Source: Bartonella elizabethae F9251 = ATCC 49927 (GTDB lineage: Bacteria; Pseudomonadota; Alphaproteobacteria; Rhizobiales; Rhizobiaceae). From it: a DNA stretch of 33,559 nucleotides. The stretch spans positions 1-33,559 of the forward strand of contig NZ_JADB01000016.1 of NCBI RefSeq assembly GCF_000518165.1. Direction: 5' to 3'. The notes beneath the pieces were generated by a model. The model did no database searches, was not told where the DNA came from, and saw only the letters and a list, made by a program, of their open reading frames with translations. The position numbers and the translations under genes were made by a program. Shown here in pieces: positions 18,501 to 27,341 of this stretch; positions within the stretch are counted from its first letter, which is position 1; every line of letters begins with the position of its first letter.

Positions 18501-21500
18501 CAGCAGAAACTCCATTAGAAGGTGCGGTAGATGTCCTGGAAACCACAGGAGTAGAAAGCCTCACAGCAGCAGCTGATTTTATAGGAGCTGGCCTTTTAGA
18601 TACAGGAACAGAAGATGTAACAATCGAGGAATCTATAGTGTCCACACCAGATGTCTCTGCAATAGAAGGGCGAGGTGGAACATTAGTTACATGAGAACTA
18701 TCAGAATCTGCAGAACCATTAGAATTTATATCTGTAGGAGAAGTATGAGACTCAGATGATCCAGAAGAAACCCCTTCAACCCCAGATATTTGAGATCCCT
18801 CATCGGAAACAGGTGGATTAGCTACTACAGACGCACTCTTCTCAGATGAAGTAGAAGTACTAGAAGACGAAACACGCCCCGATTCTTTGGAAGAATCTAT
18901 TACAGATATACTACCATCAGCACCAACAGCTATACCAAATTCTTTAAGCTTCTCTTCTAAACTATCCGATTCTTTCAGTACACCCAACTTTTTAAGATAC
19001 TCTCTTACACTTTCTCTTGAAATCAGAATTCCAAACCACCCACCCCCTGAAGTATACATTCTCGTTATATGAGGATCACTGAATGTATGCAATTTAAATT
19101 GTCCTGGCATAGTCAATCCAAACCTAGAAAGCAGTATCGACTTCAGCTTAGAATGATCAGACACAACGGTAGATTCAACAGAAGATAAAGCCCCAGTAGA
19201 AGACTCGGGTGTAGCTGGCAAAGCAGGTCCGATGGGTAAAGCGGTATGTACACTTGCAGATTCATCAGACTCCTCACGCACAACCTCAGCGGCAGAACTA
19301 GAATTAACAGCACCCTCAACACCTTTAGCAGCAACTACAGGAGTTTCTTCACGTTGAGGAGGTGAACTATACGTAACAGTAGACTTATGCGGATCAGCAT
19401 AAAGATAATACGAAACAAACTCTGCATTTTCTAAACGAAAATCCCAAAACTCCGATCCCCCTTTCTGTAATTGTGCATCAAAATACTTTACCGTCCGAGA
19501 CACCTCTGGACCATAAACATGAAGAGTATATCTGTAAGGGTAACCATTTAACGTAACATAATCACCATTCAACCGAAAAGAATCTTCTTGTGCCTTTCCA
19601 TGAACCTGAACAAGTGAAACACTATAAGGCGCATCTTCCTTTCCAACGCCTCCTGAAGCGAAATTTCCTGAAGTGGCATTGATATGCAATGTAGTTCTTC
19701 CAGAAACATCACCATGAATTAAAAGCCTATCAGACACCTGCACCCCGTTATCGTCCGGACTATATCCTCCCCCCAGATGCACATTAAAATGAATCCAAGC
19801 GCTATCGGCATCGTAAACCACACCTTTTCCATCCCCAATACGAAGAGTCCGGTAATTTCCAATATCACTTTCCGGAGAGATGAACTTAAGAGTACTATTT
19901 TTAAGATTGATAGATGAAATACATGAATCCAGACAATTTTTAGTTAAACTTCTCTCATCTAAATCTCCAGAATTACGACTATATAGATCCTTTGTTACAT
20001 GCCACTCCGATCCATGGGATAAAAAAAGCCTCGCATGAGAATTCTGACCAATACGAGCACCTCCCATAATTTTAGAATCGTGAACGAAAATCGACAAATC
20101 AGAACTATGTTCTGCTTTCAATAATAAACCACCTGAAATCATCGATTTTTCTTTTATAACAACGCTTCCCCCCAAACTATCACCATAAATCGCTACACCC
20201 GCTGGAACTTCAAGAATAGTGCCTTGCAAAAGAACTGCATGCAATCTGTCTTCATTATCTTCTCTTCTATTTTTTACTAGATGCTGTTGTACATTTTGAT
20301 CATTTCCTTGCCCCACATGCGCCTGATCATTTTCTTCCCTCACATTCGAAGGTACATCCCTTAAAAATAATACACCATAAGAATCTCCTGCCAAATTAAT
20401 AGTTGAATTTTGAATATCAGAAACTATCAAGTTAACAACCTTAGAATCTACATCCAACGCATCTTGAGGATTTTCAACAACAGTTCCAGAAGGTGAATTA
20501 ATATTTTTAGAATCCACACCACCCCCTAAAAAATCTTCTATAGAAGATGAAACTTCAAGATACGTGGAACTAATACTACCAAGGACAGTTCCAGATCCTA
20601 TAGGGATTAGCTCACCAAAGAAAGAATCATCATTAGTGTTAGGATCAATCTTCCCACCACTATGCTCATCCACCAATCCATCCAAAACTCTAGAGTTATT
20701 ATTATTAAATTTATCATTTACCAACAGTGCAATAGTATTGGAAGCTCTAAGTTCCCCATTTTTAAAGGAAACAATACCACCACGTGACAATAAACCTATG
20801 CTCGTCTCTGAAGTATTATCTGTTTCAGTTCTTAATTTCTCAGAAATCTTAATAGCTGTCCCATCTAGTACCACAGTTCCCTCTTCTAATGAGATAACTC
20901 CTATCCCCCCCTCTTTCACAGTAATTGCTCCAGATCTCATTCCTATAACAGATGGACCAAAACTAACTAAACCGATTCTTTTAACATTAATATCTACATT
21001 TTCTAAAAAAATTTGCCCACTATCGCTAGCAAGAGCACCTATGTACGTATCTCTAATCCCTCCCCCTTCCATAGTGATCTTTCCTGTATCGGTAGCCTGA
21101 AGCCCGATAAAGAAACCCTGAATATTTGTGTCTCTCAAATTAGCCTCTGCATTTAAATTTTCAGCAGCATCGCTCACGTATATACCAGTATAAAACCCAC
21201 CATGACCATATAAACTATCTATGTTTTCTATACTTAATTTAGAGTTCTCCATAGCTATGTTAGATAAACTTTCAGAAAGTTCTTTCTCAATCTTCATACT
21301 CTGAATGGATACTTCTTCTAAATTAAGGACTGCTTTCCCGCCACCAGAAGGAGATCGCACATTTACAGCTGCCCCTCCCTGATCCGCTATAATACTTGCC
21401 CCCATTAGAGTATGTATTCCAACTTCATCACAGGAAATAGATCCATATACCCGAGGATCCGCATCAAGTAAATCAGCTAATCCTTCACCTGCCCCCTCAC

Positions 21501-22530
21501 CTCCAATAGCTGGCATAGATACATCCTCCCTAGACAAAAAGCCCTTAAGTACTTCAGATGTAGGCGTAGATATTAGAACACTTGACATATTATCAAAATC
21601 TTGATTTGAACCAGGCGAACCTAGAACACCCGCTAGATCTGATATATCTGTTCTTGAACTATTTCGTACAGAAACTAATTCGCCTCCTAACCCTTTTGGC
21701 ACACCTGGCAATACACCCGCATCATCCGTATCTACCGCTCTTGCTTCCCTAGAAGGTACAACACCTGCACCTGGAACAGCACCCGGCACGGCACCTGGAA
21801 CTGCACCCGGAACTGCACCCGGCACGGCACCTGGAATAGCTGTTAAAGAAATATCTAAATTACCAGGAAAACCATCCGGAAAACCTGGCACAGCAGCAGC
21901 AGAACCTTTTCCAACAGCAGCAGAACCTTTTCCAACACCAGCAGCACCTTTTCCAACACCAGCACCACCCGGAACACCTGCACCAGCCACAACAACACCG
22001 GGCATACCTGGAACACCTGCACCACCCGGAACACCTGCACCAGCCACAACAACACCCGGCATACCTGGAACACCTGCACCACCCGGAACACCTGCACCAG
22101 CACCACCCGGAACACCTGCACCAGCTACAACAACACCCGACATACCTGGAACACGAACATTATCAACTGTAATATTTCGTATCATGCCAGGAACTAAAAC
22201 TTTATTCTTTATAGAACGACAAACATTAGTAGGTTGAATAGTTTGATTTAAAACAGACATAACCTGAGGCTGTGGCTGTGGCTGTGGCTGTGGCTGAACA
22301 GAACTACCCAAAGTATCACCCACTCTAGGCTCTGCTCTTCCAGGCTCTGCCACCCCTCCAGAAGCTCCAGTTTCTGGCACCGTAGAACTGCTCGATCCAC
22401 TACCAAAAGTCATAAATGATGTTAATGAATCCCACCACCCCGCCACAGAAGCATCGACACCTTGTAAAAAGAAGAAGGCACTTGTTGTCAATGCGTACAA
22501 ACGTGTACGCTTTTTAAATACATTGATCAT
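15535..22530 (-). CDS. Giant autotransporter with two tandem passenger modules (2331 aa)
   Basis: Signal peptide 1 to about 27-30 ([27 protein letters not shown]). Next comes a low-complexity N-terminus: a PQ run (about 79-89), elastin-like VPG/GAG repeats (about 125-215) and a VPGA run (about 230-255). Passenger module 1 runs from about 350 to 1035 and ends with the conserved block ([28 protein letters not shown]). It is followed not by a barrel but by about 380 residues of Ser/Thr/Pro-rich linker, which includes a non-repetitive charged segment (about 1126-1213). Module 2 starts with its own two-cysteine motif (TCDAAQNN..., YSCSDGQT) near 1413 and ends [11 protein letters not shown] near 1990. 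The [20 protein letters not shown] block and a barrel (about 2058-2331, C-terminal VRYQF) finish it. The length is two to two and a half times that of its sisters. The start lacks the purine-rich leader and has only a weak AGAAAG. Two modules presumably cross one barrel; targets unknown. Confidence 0.93.
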   Translation of the reverse strand: MINVFKKRTRLYALTTSAFFFLQGVDASVAGWWDSLTSFMTFGSGSSSSTVPETGASGGVAEPGRAEPRVGDTLGSSVQPQPQPQPQPQVMSVLNQTIQPTNVCRSIKNKVLVPGMIRNITVDNVRVPGMSGVVVAGAGVPGGAGAGVPGGAGVPGMPGVVVAGAGVPGGAGVPGMPGVVVAGAGVPGGAGVGKGAAGVGKGSAAVGKGSAAAVPGFPDGFPGNLDISLTAIPGAVPGAVPGAVPGAVPGAVPGAGVVPSREARAVDTDDAGVLPGVPKGLGGELVSVRNSSRTDISDLAGVLGSPGSNQDFDNMSSVLISTPTSEVLKGFLSREDVSMPAIGGEGAGEGLADLLDADPRVYGSISCDEVGIHTLMGASIIADQGGAAVNVRSPSGGGKAVLNLEEVSIQSMKIEKELSESLSNIAMENSKLSIENIDSLYGHGGFYTGIYVSDAAENLNAEANLRDTNIQGFFIGLQATDTGKITMEGGGIRDTYIGALASDSGQIFLENVDINVKRIGLVSFGPSVIGMRSGAITVKEGGIGVISLEEGTVVLDGTAIKISEKLRTETDNTSETSIGLLSRGGIVSFKNGELRASNTIALLVNDKFNNNNSRVLDGLVDEHSGGKIDPNTNDDSFFGELIPIGSGTVLGSISSTYLEVSSSIEDFLGGGVDSKNINSPSGTVVENPQDALDVDSKVVNLIVSDIQNSTINLAGDSYGVLFLRDVPSNVREENDQAHVGQGNDQNVQQHLVKNRREDNEDRLHAVLLQGTILEVPAGVAIYGDSLGGSVVIKEKSMISGGLLLKAEHSSDLSIFVHDSKIMGGARIGQNSHARLFLSHGSEWHVTKDLYSRNSGDLDERSLTKNCLDSCISSINLKNSTLKFISPESDIGNYRTLRIGDGKGVVYDADSAWIHFNVHLGGGYSPDDNGVQVSDRLLIHGDVSGRTTLHINATSGNFASGGVGKEDAPYSVSLVQVHGKAQEDSFRLNGDYVTLNGYPYRYTLHVYGPEVSRTVKYFDAQLQKGGSEFWDFRLENAEFVSYYLYADPHKSTVTYSSPPQREETPVVAAKGVEGAVNSSSAAEVVREESDESASVHTALPIGPALPATPESSTGALSSVESTVVSDHSKLKSILLSRFGLTMPGQFKLHTFSDPHITRMYTSGGGWFGILISRESVREYLKKLGVLKESDSLEEKLKEFGIAVGADGSISVIDSSKESGRVSSSSTSTSSEKSASVVANPPVSDEGSQISGVEGVSSGSSESHTSPTDINSNGSADSDSSHVTNVPPRPSIAETSGVDTIDSSIVTSSVPVSKRPAPIKSAAAVRLSTPVVSRTSTAPSNGVSAETSSAPVVSEGSAASSNVASSPVVSEGSAVSSNVASTSVVSGKPAEPSNGPVGRILLPNSGGKEKVSSTCDAAQNNGGKALQTPYSCSDGQTRTVTDLTLKGSDDMQHLMHVKNQNTVVKLEGATISGVDSSDRKNNVDFTEIKAVSAVLAEEGAEVVLNNKSTIKSSVIGLEAQSGGKVKMNDGTVDAHYVGVLAGSGSSVNLKDTTINVMGDLATAGLASNAGEITMNSGSITLAKGVAVRSESGGSVKLDKVNITTKKATKKLDSKENLESAAFLLSDNASVDFKNGSVVTDGHALWVIKGDDVVETGTSRKRRASEVRPVVNHANIEASTVKVEGEGTYGIYFDGLIQKEESRQNQSKDLATEKANVVKRSAISTKLEKTPISMTGIVSLKQTAFEVTKGIAIFGNNSAGHVSLENKTTLAGDLLLKAENDSQISVSVDNSIVTGGVRVNKDSYARLDLANNSEWILKRSVQKSSGTPDLGCLDSCLSSVRLVNSTINFAPSESGGKYQTLHIGNGEGIVYEAQGDAVIHLNARLNPHDSSGQQVTDQLVIHGDVSGKTKIRVQGDAGNGANSQVNAKIAHSVSVIQVYGQAEKDSFQLDGDYVALRNSPYKYTLRAYGPEATSKQEHVRQKFVKDGGAFWNFRLENQYVKSAGSVALPEKFVRSVVPQVPTYLVLPNSVFHAGLMDINNQSKQLETLRMTSTGMVEVRENPALYLRGYGGSYRYASDLSALEYGYDGDLDYRGVEAGVLLQTIENTDSALSFGVMGTYGNLSLQPLNVEQSQKSAFDKWTATVYGSMQHNMGFYVDGLLSYGLFKGDVLTLARGKTATLKGHPLSASLIGGQTVATGYKGFVFDPQVQVVYQHLQFDKARDIDNFNVEMGNLDQWVARVGGRLTKIPTGSEGMNAVALYGKLYLAHGFGEKQSVHFSDAFKLGAFGSSIEAGLGFNAKLLPQFSLHADILYQHKLNKAGFSGASFSGGVRYQF
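18395..18490 (-). repeat. 48-bp in-frame repeats in inter-module linker
   Basis: Two close copies of a 48-base unit (starting at 18395 and 18443), with a diverged flanking copy, encode 16-residue units containing VVSEGSA and SSNVAS. They lie in the linker between the two passenger modules. Confidence 0.8.
21771..21840 (-). repeat. 12-bp tandem repeat encoding VPGA
   Basis: Six 12-base units encode repeated VPGA ([10 protein letters not shown]...). Units vary at synonymous positions, so the protein repeat is conserved more strictly than the DNA. Confidence 0.85.
21885..22155 (-). repeat. 57-bp elastin-like repeats
   Basis: A 57-base unit (copies offset between 21987 and 22044, with partial copies on both sides) encodes [19 protein letters not shown]. 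It is followed by VGKGAA and VGKGSAA units. Glycine, valine, proline and alanine dominate, without strict Gly-X-Y periodicity. Confidence 0.85.
22264..22296 (-). repeat. Hexanucleotide repeat encoding Pro-Gln
   Basis: A run of GGCTGT on the plus strand (CAGCCA sense) encodes five Pro-Gln pairs near residue 80 of the giant autotransporter. Units of six bases keep the frame. Confidence 0.85.
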
Positions 22531-22728
22531 ATGTCAAACTTTCTAAATAATGTTGCAAAAACACTAGAATTAAGTGAAAATGAGGTAAGTGAACAGTTTG
22601 TAACATATGTTAGTCAACTTTACAACATAGTGTTATTTATTGTCGCGTCATTTTGTGCATAAAAATGCCTAAGTTAAGTTTTTAAGTGCACAAACCCTTG
22701 TAGAATTAGATAAAAGGATAAAATCACG
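22531..22728. promoter_or_regulatory. Divergent control region between giant autotransporter and siderophore operon
   Basis: The only non-coding DNA between two oppositely transcribed genes, so it must hold both promoters. TAACATATGTTA (22601-22612) is a perfect 12-base palindrome, and TTGTAA (22598-22603) and TTACAA (22620-22625) give a wider dyad. No clear pair of -35/-10 boxes could be fixed in either direction. Operator function is inference. Confidence 0.35.
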
Positions 22729-23679
22729 ATGATAAAATATATGAAATGCGTGACTTCTGTCTTACTCGTTGCAATCAGCTTTGCAACGGTTTTATGGACA
22801 CAAACGAGTATTGCGAAAAAAAGTACTCAAACAAATATAACGATTAATCATGTTTCAGGCACAACTTCCGTTCCCGCTTCTCCGCAAAAAGTCGTTGTTT
22901 TTGATCTTGCATCGCTTGATAATATGAATCATCTTGGGATTAAAACGGTTGTTGGCATTCCTGAAGGAAAAAAACCTTCCTATCTGCAACAATTTGATGA
23001 TGCAAAATATGAGAAAATCGGCACTCTTTTTGAACCAGATTATGAAAAAATTGCCACTCTTCAACCCGATTTGATTATTATTTCCTCCAGAACCCAAGCA
23101 AAATATAACGATTTATCCAAAATCGCTCCAACCATTGATCTAACGGTAGGAAACGAAAATTCTCTTGAAGATATTAAACGAAATGTGTCTATCCTTGGAA
23201 AAATTTTTGGCAAAGAACAGGAAGCAGAAAAAGAAATTGCAAAGCTTAATGAAACTTTAGCTGAAGTCCGTCAAAATACCCAAGGAAAAGGTACAGGGCT
23301 TGTCCTCATGACCTCTGGTGGAAAAATCAGTGCTTTGGGATCAAAATCACGTTTTGATATTTTTCATTCCGCTTTTGGAATTACCCCTGCAACCGATAAA
23401 CTCACTGTACAAAAACATGGACAGCTCATTTCTCCTGAATTTATTCTGGAGACAAATCCTGATTGGTTGTTAGTAATTGATCGGGATGCGGCAATTGGAC
23501 GGGAAGGACTATCCGCAGCACAACTGCTCAACAATGAGCTTGTGCACCGCACAACAGCAAGCAAACAAAACCAAATTATTTATTTGGACTCTTGGAGCTG
23601 GTATCGTGCAAGTGGTGGTTTAACAGGACTCCTTGAAACCGCTAAACAGATCAATGAAGCTTTTACAAAGAGCAAATAA
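22729..23679 (+). CDS. Siderophore-binding periplasmic protein (FatB/YclQ/CeuE type)
   Basis: Substrate-binding protein of an iron-siderophore ABC importer (316 aa, normal length). Basic n-region and hydrophobic core form a signal peptide ending near TSIA (about residue 29). There is no lipobox cysteine after the core, so a soluble periplasmic protein is expected rather than a lipoprotein. The motifs KVVVFDLASLDNMNHLG, KYEKIGTLFEPDYEKIATLQPDLII and the C-terminal YLDSWSWYRASGGL are typical of the FatB/CeuE/YclQ group, which bind catecholate or mixed siderophores such as petrobactin. The exact ligand cannot be read from sequence. AAAGGA (22713-22718) precedes the ATG. It is the first gene of the operon and is separated from the permeases by a terminator hairpin. 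Confidence 0.9.
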   Translation: MIKYMKCVTSVLLVAISFATVLWTQTSIAKKSTQTNITINHVSGTTSVPASPQKVVVFDLASLDNMNHLGIKTVVGIPEGKKPSYLQQFDDAKYEKIGTLFEPDYEKIATLQPDLIIISSRTQAKYNDLSKIAPTIDLTVGNENSLEDIKRNVSILGKIFGKEQEAEKEIAKLNETLAEVRQNTQGKGTGLVLMTSGGKISALGSKSRFDIFHSAFGITPATDKLTVQKHGQLISPEFILETNPDWLLVIDRDAAIGREGLSAAQLLNNELVHRTTASKQNQIIYLDSWSWYRASGGLTGLLETAKQINEAFTKSK

Positions 23680-23725
23680 GCATACAAAAGGGCTTGCTTG
23701 CTCTATGAATAAAATTTAAAAGCAG

Positions 23726-23756
23726 AGGTTGTTTATGAAACAACCTTTGTTTTTTT
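23726..23756 (+). terminator. Intrinsic terminator/attenuator after the binding-protein gene
   Basis: AGGTTGTTT (23726-23734) pairs perfectly with AAACAACCT (23738-23746) around a 3-base loop, followed by TTGTTTTTTT. It lies inside the operon, 47 bases after the binding-protein stop and about 30 before the permease start. It should reduce transcription of the transporter genes relative to the binding protein. Confidence 0.88.
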
Positions 23757-23784
23757 GTTAAGTTTTATGAGAAAATGATTTAAC

Positions 23785-24741
23785 GTGAAGAATTATTGGA
23801 TAACCATAACCCTTCTAATTTTCTTGTCCATCTTCAGCATTTTTGTTGGTTATTCTGACGTCACGCCTTCTGATCTCTTTGTAGCCGATCCTCATGCCTG
23901 GCTTATTTTTTGGCAAACGCGTCTTCCTCGTACCATTGCAATCCTTTTAGTAGGCGCAGCGCTTGCACTTTCAGGCATGATTATGCAACTGTTGACACGT
24001 AATCGCTTCGTCGAACCATCAACCGCTGGAACTGTTGAATCTGCTTCCCTTGGCATTCTTTTTATTATGATTTTTCTACCCAATATTCCTGTTTTAGGAA
24101 AAATGGTTGTTGCGACACTTTTTGCCATGACAGGCACTTTACTTTTTATGTTTTTATTACACCGCATTCCTTTAAAATCCGCTCTCATTGTACCCCTTAC
24201 AGGGATTATGCTAAGCTACATTATTGGCTCGTTAACCAATGCCATTGCAGATTATGAAATGCTCCTTCCTTCTCTTCAAGCTTATTTATTTGGTAGTTTT
24301 ACCATGATTCTTGAGGGGAAATATGAACTTTTATGGCTCTCCCTTCCTCTTTGTCTTCTAGCCTATTGTACTGCTGATCGCTTTACGGTTGCAAGCTTAG
24401 GAGAAGATTTAACCAATAATCTTGGGTTAAATTATCGTGTCGTCATGTTTTTTGGTCTTTTTATTGTCGCCTCAATCACTGCTGTTGTTGTCTGTACCGT
24501 CGGCCGTATTCCTTTTGTTGGATTGATTATTCCAAATATTGTTTCAAGTTTCATGGGCGATAATATGCGCTATACTGCTCCTTGGGTAGCCATCAGCGGT
24601 GCAGGATTGGTCTTAATTTGTGATCTTTTAGGGAGAATCATTCATCCATCTCTTGAAATTCCCATCAGCACTATAATGGGCGTGATCGGTAGTTTTATTT
24701 TTATGATACTGCTTTTACGCTGGAGAAAGAATCTTGGATAG
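23785..24741 (+). CDS. Siderophore ABC transporter permease 1 (FatD/YclN/CeuB type)
   Basis: Inner-membrane permease of the FecCD/BtuC family, 318 aa, the usual length, with about nine to ten hydrophobic segments. Family signatures are RLPRTIAILLVGAALALSG near residue 48, the NRFVEPSTAGT stretch, and GRIPFVGLIIPNIV near residue 240, the loop region that contacts the ATPase. The start is GTG at 23785; the nearest upstream ATG is followed directly by a stop codon. GAGAAAAT upstream is a weak binding site. It overlaps the next gene, indicating translational coupling. Together with the second permease it forms the channel taking the ferric siderophore from the periplasmic binding protein to the cytoplasm. 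Confidence 0.9.
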   Translation: MKNYWITITLLIFLSIFSIFVGYSDVTPSDLFVADPHAWLIFWQTRLPRTIAILLVGAALALSGMIMQLLTRNRFVEPSTAGTVESASLGILFIMIFLPNIPVLGKMVVATLFAMTGTLLFMFLLHRIPLKSALIVPLTGIMLSYIIGSLTNAIADYEMLLPSLQAYLFGSFTMILEGKYELLWLSLPLCLLAYCTADRFTVASLGEDLTNNLGLNYRVVMFFGLFIVASITAVVVCTVGRIPFVGLIIPNIVSSFMGDNMRYTAPWVAISGAGLVLICDLLGRIIHPSLEIPISTIMGVIGSFIFMILLLRWRKNLG

Positions 24742-25684
24742 AAGCAAAAAAACAAAATGTGTACTAACAACGCTTATTATCATAGCATGTACGGTCATCA
24801 GTCTTTACATGACGTGGAATATCAATGTTTATACATGGACATTTCGTCTGACAAAACTGATCTCTCTGCTTCTTATTGCCTATGCAATAAGCGTTTCTAC
24901 AGTTTTATTTCAAACAATCGTTAATAACCGTCTTCTGACCCCTTCAATTATGGGATTTGATCAGCTTTATATTTTAATAAAAACTGTTTTGATGTATTTT
25001 TTAGGCTCTCTTTCTTTGCCCTTTTTGAATGAAGAAGGACAGCTCATTCTCGAAGCCCTTATTCTCATGCTTTTTTCCATAAGCCTTTTTCGTTGGCTGT
25101 TTTCAGGTAGCCTAAAAGGTCTTCACTTGACACTTTTAATTGGAGTTGTTTTAGGCGGCTTTTTTTTCAGTTTACGGATGTTTATGCAATTGCAACTCAA
25201 TCCAGACCAGATGATGAATCTAACAGATATTATGTTTGCAAATTTTAATAAATTTAATACGTCCCTCATAAGCTTTGCCACAATAATTGTTTTCATTGTG
25301 AGTTTAATTGGGTGGCGTTTCCGCCATCTTCTTGATATTTTGGCTTTGGGACGTGAAAACACTCTCAATCTTGGCGTTAATTATCATAAAAGTGCAACAG
25401 CTATTCTTATTTTTGTTTCTCTTCTCGTCTCTCTTTCCACTGCATTAGTAGGCCCCGTCACTTTTTTTGGACTGCTCGTTGCCAACCTTTCATATGAACT
25501 TTCACCTCAAACAAAACATAGTGTCGTTATACCGATTGCAATATTGTTAGCGATGATTTGTTTGGTGGGGGGACAATTTATTTTAGAGCAAATTTTTCAC
25601 ATGGCGGGACGTTTAAGTTTTATCATTGAGTTTTGTGGAGGGATTGTTTTCTTAATGTTACTGATGAAGGGAAAAGTAAAATGA
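24734..25684 (+). CDS. Siderophore ABC transporter permease 2 (FatC/YclO/CeuC type)
   Basis: Second FecCD-family permease, 316 aa, strongly hydrophobic. Signatures include the TVLFQTIVNNRLLTPSIMGFD stretch near residue 57, LALGRENTLNLGVNY and GPVTFFGLLVANLSYEL near the C-terminal third, equivalent to the IPFVGLIIPN loop of permease 1. The start is a TTG (24734-24736) inside the end of the preceding gene with GGAG 8 bases upstream; the 8-base overlap supports coupling. The stop overlaps the ATG of the ATPase gene (ATGA arrangement). Expected to pair with permease 1 as a heterodimer. Confidence 0.9.
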   Translation: MDRSKKTKCVLTTLIIIACTVISLYMTWNINVYTWTFRLTKLISLLLIAYAISVSTVLFQTIVNNRLLTPSIMGFDQLYILIKTVLMYFLGSLSLPFLNEEGQLILEALILMLFSISLFRWLFSGSLKGLHLTLLIGVVLGGFFFSLRMFMQLQLNPDQMMNLTDIMFANFNKFNTSLISFATIIVFIVSLIGWRFRHLLDILALGRENTLNLGVNYHKSATAILIFVSLLVSLSTALVGPVTFFGLLVANLSYELSPQTKHSVVIPIAILLAMICLVGGQFILEQIFHMAGRLSFIIEFCGGIVFLMLLMKGKVK

Positions 25685-26439
25685 TTGAGATCAATCATCT
25701 TTCCAAGGCTTACGGAGCACGATTGATTATCGACAATTTATGTCTTCATCTTCCCAAAGGGGGGATTATTTCTCTTATTGGGCCTAATGGTTCGGGAAAA
25801 TCAACTCTTTTAATGCTGATAAGACGTCTTTTAACGCACGACAAAGGCACAATTAATATCGACGGTTTTGATATTGATAAAATGCCCCACGATATTTTGG
25901 CCCAAAAGCTCTCCATTTTGCGTCAAGATAATCCTTTATCCTTCCGTTTAACTGTGTACGATTTAGTGAGTTTCGGACGCTATCCTTATTCAAAAGGCTG
26001 GTATACACATGAAGATAGACAATTTATCGACAGTGCGCTACGCTATCTTGACTTACAAGATTTAAAAGACCGTTTTTTAGACGAGCTTTCTGGTGGTCAG
26101 CGTCAACGGGCTTTTATTGCGATGGTTATTTGTCAAGATACCGATTATCTTCTCTTAGACGAACCATTAAACAATCTGGATATGAAACATGCCGTTTCTA
26201 TGATGAAGCAATTACGCCGCACAGCTGATGAGTTGAAAAAAACCATTCTTATTGTTATGCACGATATTAATTTTGCCTCCTCTTATTCAGATATGATTGT
26301 TGCATTGAAAAATGGGAAAGCAGCCTATTTGGGAACCCCCAAAGAAATTATGCAGCCAGAAATTCTTAAAGACATTTATGATGTCGATATTCAAATCAAA
26401 ACAATCAATGACATTCCTATTGCTCTTTATTATCGATAA
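25681..26439 (+). CDS. Siderophore ABC transporter ATPase (YclP/FecE type)
   Basis: Start set at the ATG at 25681, which overlaps the permease stop (ATGA) and has AAGGGAAAAG upstream; an earlier in-frame ATG lies deep inside the permease gene. The 252-residue protein carries Walker A GPNGSGKST (34-42), the Q-loop glutamine in LRQDN (82), signature LSGGQRQR (136-143), Walker B DYLLLDEP (D160, E161) and switch histidine H194 in IVMHDIN. All catalytic residues are present, so it should hydrolyse ATP to drive ferric-siderophore import. It is the last gene of the operon; no clear terminator follows before the tRNA gene. Confidence 0.95.
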   Translation: MIEINHLSKAYGARLIIDNLCLHLPKGGIISLIGPNGSGKSTLLMLIRRLLTHDKGTINIDGFDIDKMPHDILAQKLSILRQDNPLSFRLTVYDLVSFGRYPYSKGWYTHEDRQFIDSALRYLDLQDLKDRFLDELSGGQRQRAFIAMVICQDTDYLLLDEPLNNLDMKHAVSMMKQLRRTADELKKTILIVMHDINFASSYSDMIVALKNGKAAYLGTPKEIMQPEILKDIYDVDIQIKTINDIPIALYYR

Positions 26440-26503
26440 TTATAAAGATTTTTTGCGCTTGCCTACGCTGTAGAATCTGCTAGAGAGGGTAAAATGGGCT
26501 TAT

Positions 26504-26577
26504 TGGGGAATAGTTTAATGGTAGAACAGCGGACTCTGACTCCGTCAATCTTGGTTCGAATCCAAGTTCCCCAGCCA
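26504..26577 (+). tRNA. tRNA-Gln (anticodon CUG)
   Basis: Cloverleaf: acceptor TGGGGAA pairs with TTCCCCA, the anticodon loop CTCTGAC contains CTG, and the T arm contains TTGGTTCGAATCCAA. The 3' GCCA end is encoded. The anticodon reads CAG (Gln). A TAGAAT box (26471-26476) may be its -10 element. Confidence 0.97.
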
Positions 26578-27341
26578 ATATAGCTTGTGTGTATGTAGCT
26601 TGCCAGAAGGTTTTGTATATTTTGACAAAACGCGCATTTAATGCTGAATTTTATACATAAAAACAATAAATTATCATGTGTTCCTATCTAATCCCACTGA
26701 ATACAAAACCTAGCATCAAACTACAAAGGAGTTTGAAAATTTCAATCTCTCTTATTTATTTTTTACAACTCATGAAGATTTTGAAACTTTTTAGGCGATT
26801 TTACGGTGTATTTTTTATAATCAACACATCACATCATAAAAAATGTTATTTCTGCCATTTTTCAATTAAAAGTTGTTTTTATTTGTAAAGCCTTAGCATA
26901 TGCATTATATGTTTTCTATATTTTCTCAAGCCAACTGCTTATTTCCTCACAACACCTACATAATGACAAAAAAGAAGCATTAAAGCTTATTCCAGATATC
27001 TATTTACGGAGAAAATAAAACTTTTTCATCATATAAAGCTTTTCTGAAATGCGTATTTTAAAGACTTTTTAAAATGCCATTTTATACTCTCTCCAAGGCA
27101 AGCAGCAAATGCTCAACACATGCCTTACAAAATTCCGTTAATGTAAACCATGAACATAACCAATATAAAAAGGCTCCCCAAGCATCTCAGCCTCTATATA
27201 TTAATTCATGAGACAAAAGAAGAAATAACAATAAATTGATTTTTTTAATACACTGCTACACAATCTTGCACTCTTGACTTTTCAAATTTACGCCTCGAGC
27301 ACACTTTGCTCTTTATATCGTAAAGTCAGAAAAACATCTTC
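26578..27341. other. Intergenic region, AT-rich, no gene seen
   Basis: About 760 bases between the tRNA gene and the phosphoesterase gene. Short open frames (for example 26676-26888) lack a binding site, family resemblance or normal composition. No direct repeats of the tRNA 3' end that would suggest an integrated element were noticed. Confidence 0.55.

Noticed and set aside
18169..18576. Plus-strand open frame of 135 codons rich in Arg and Ser
   Set aside because: It is antisense to the repeat-rich linker of the giant autotransporter; its arginine-rich repeats mirror that DNA repeat.
20564..21100. Plus-strand open frame of 178 codons
   Set aside because: It lies entirely inside the giant autotransporter on the opposite strand, with no binding site and Pro/Ser-rich composition typical of antisense translation.
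22531..22600. Possible iron-response (ICE/Irr-type) box
   Set aside because: Only a half site TTCTAAA is visible near 22540; the matching half at the right spacing is missing.
26676..26888. Plus-strand open frame of 70 codons after the tRNA gene
   Set aside because: No ribosome binding site, odd composition and no recognisable family; the region is AT-rich non-coding DNA in appearance.
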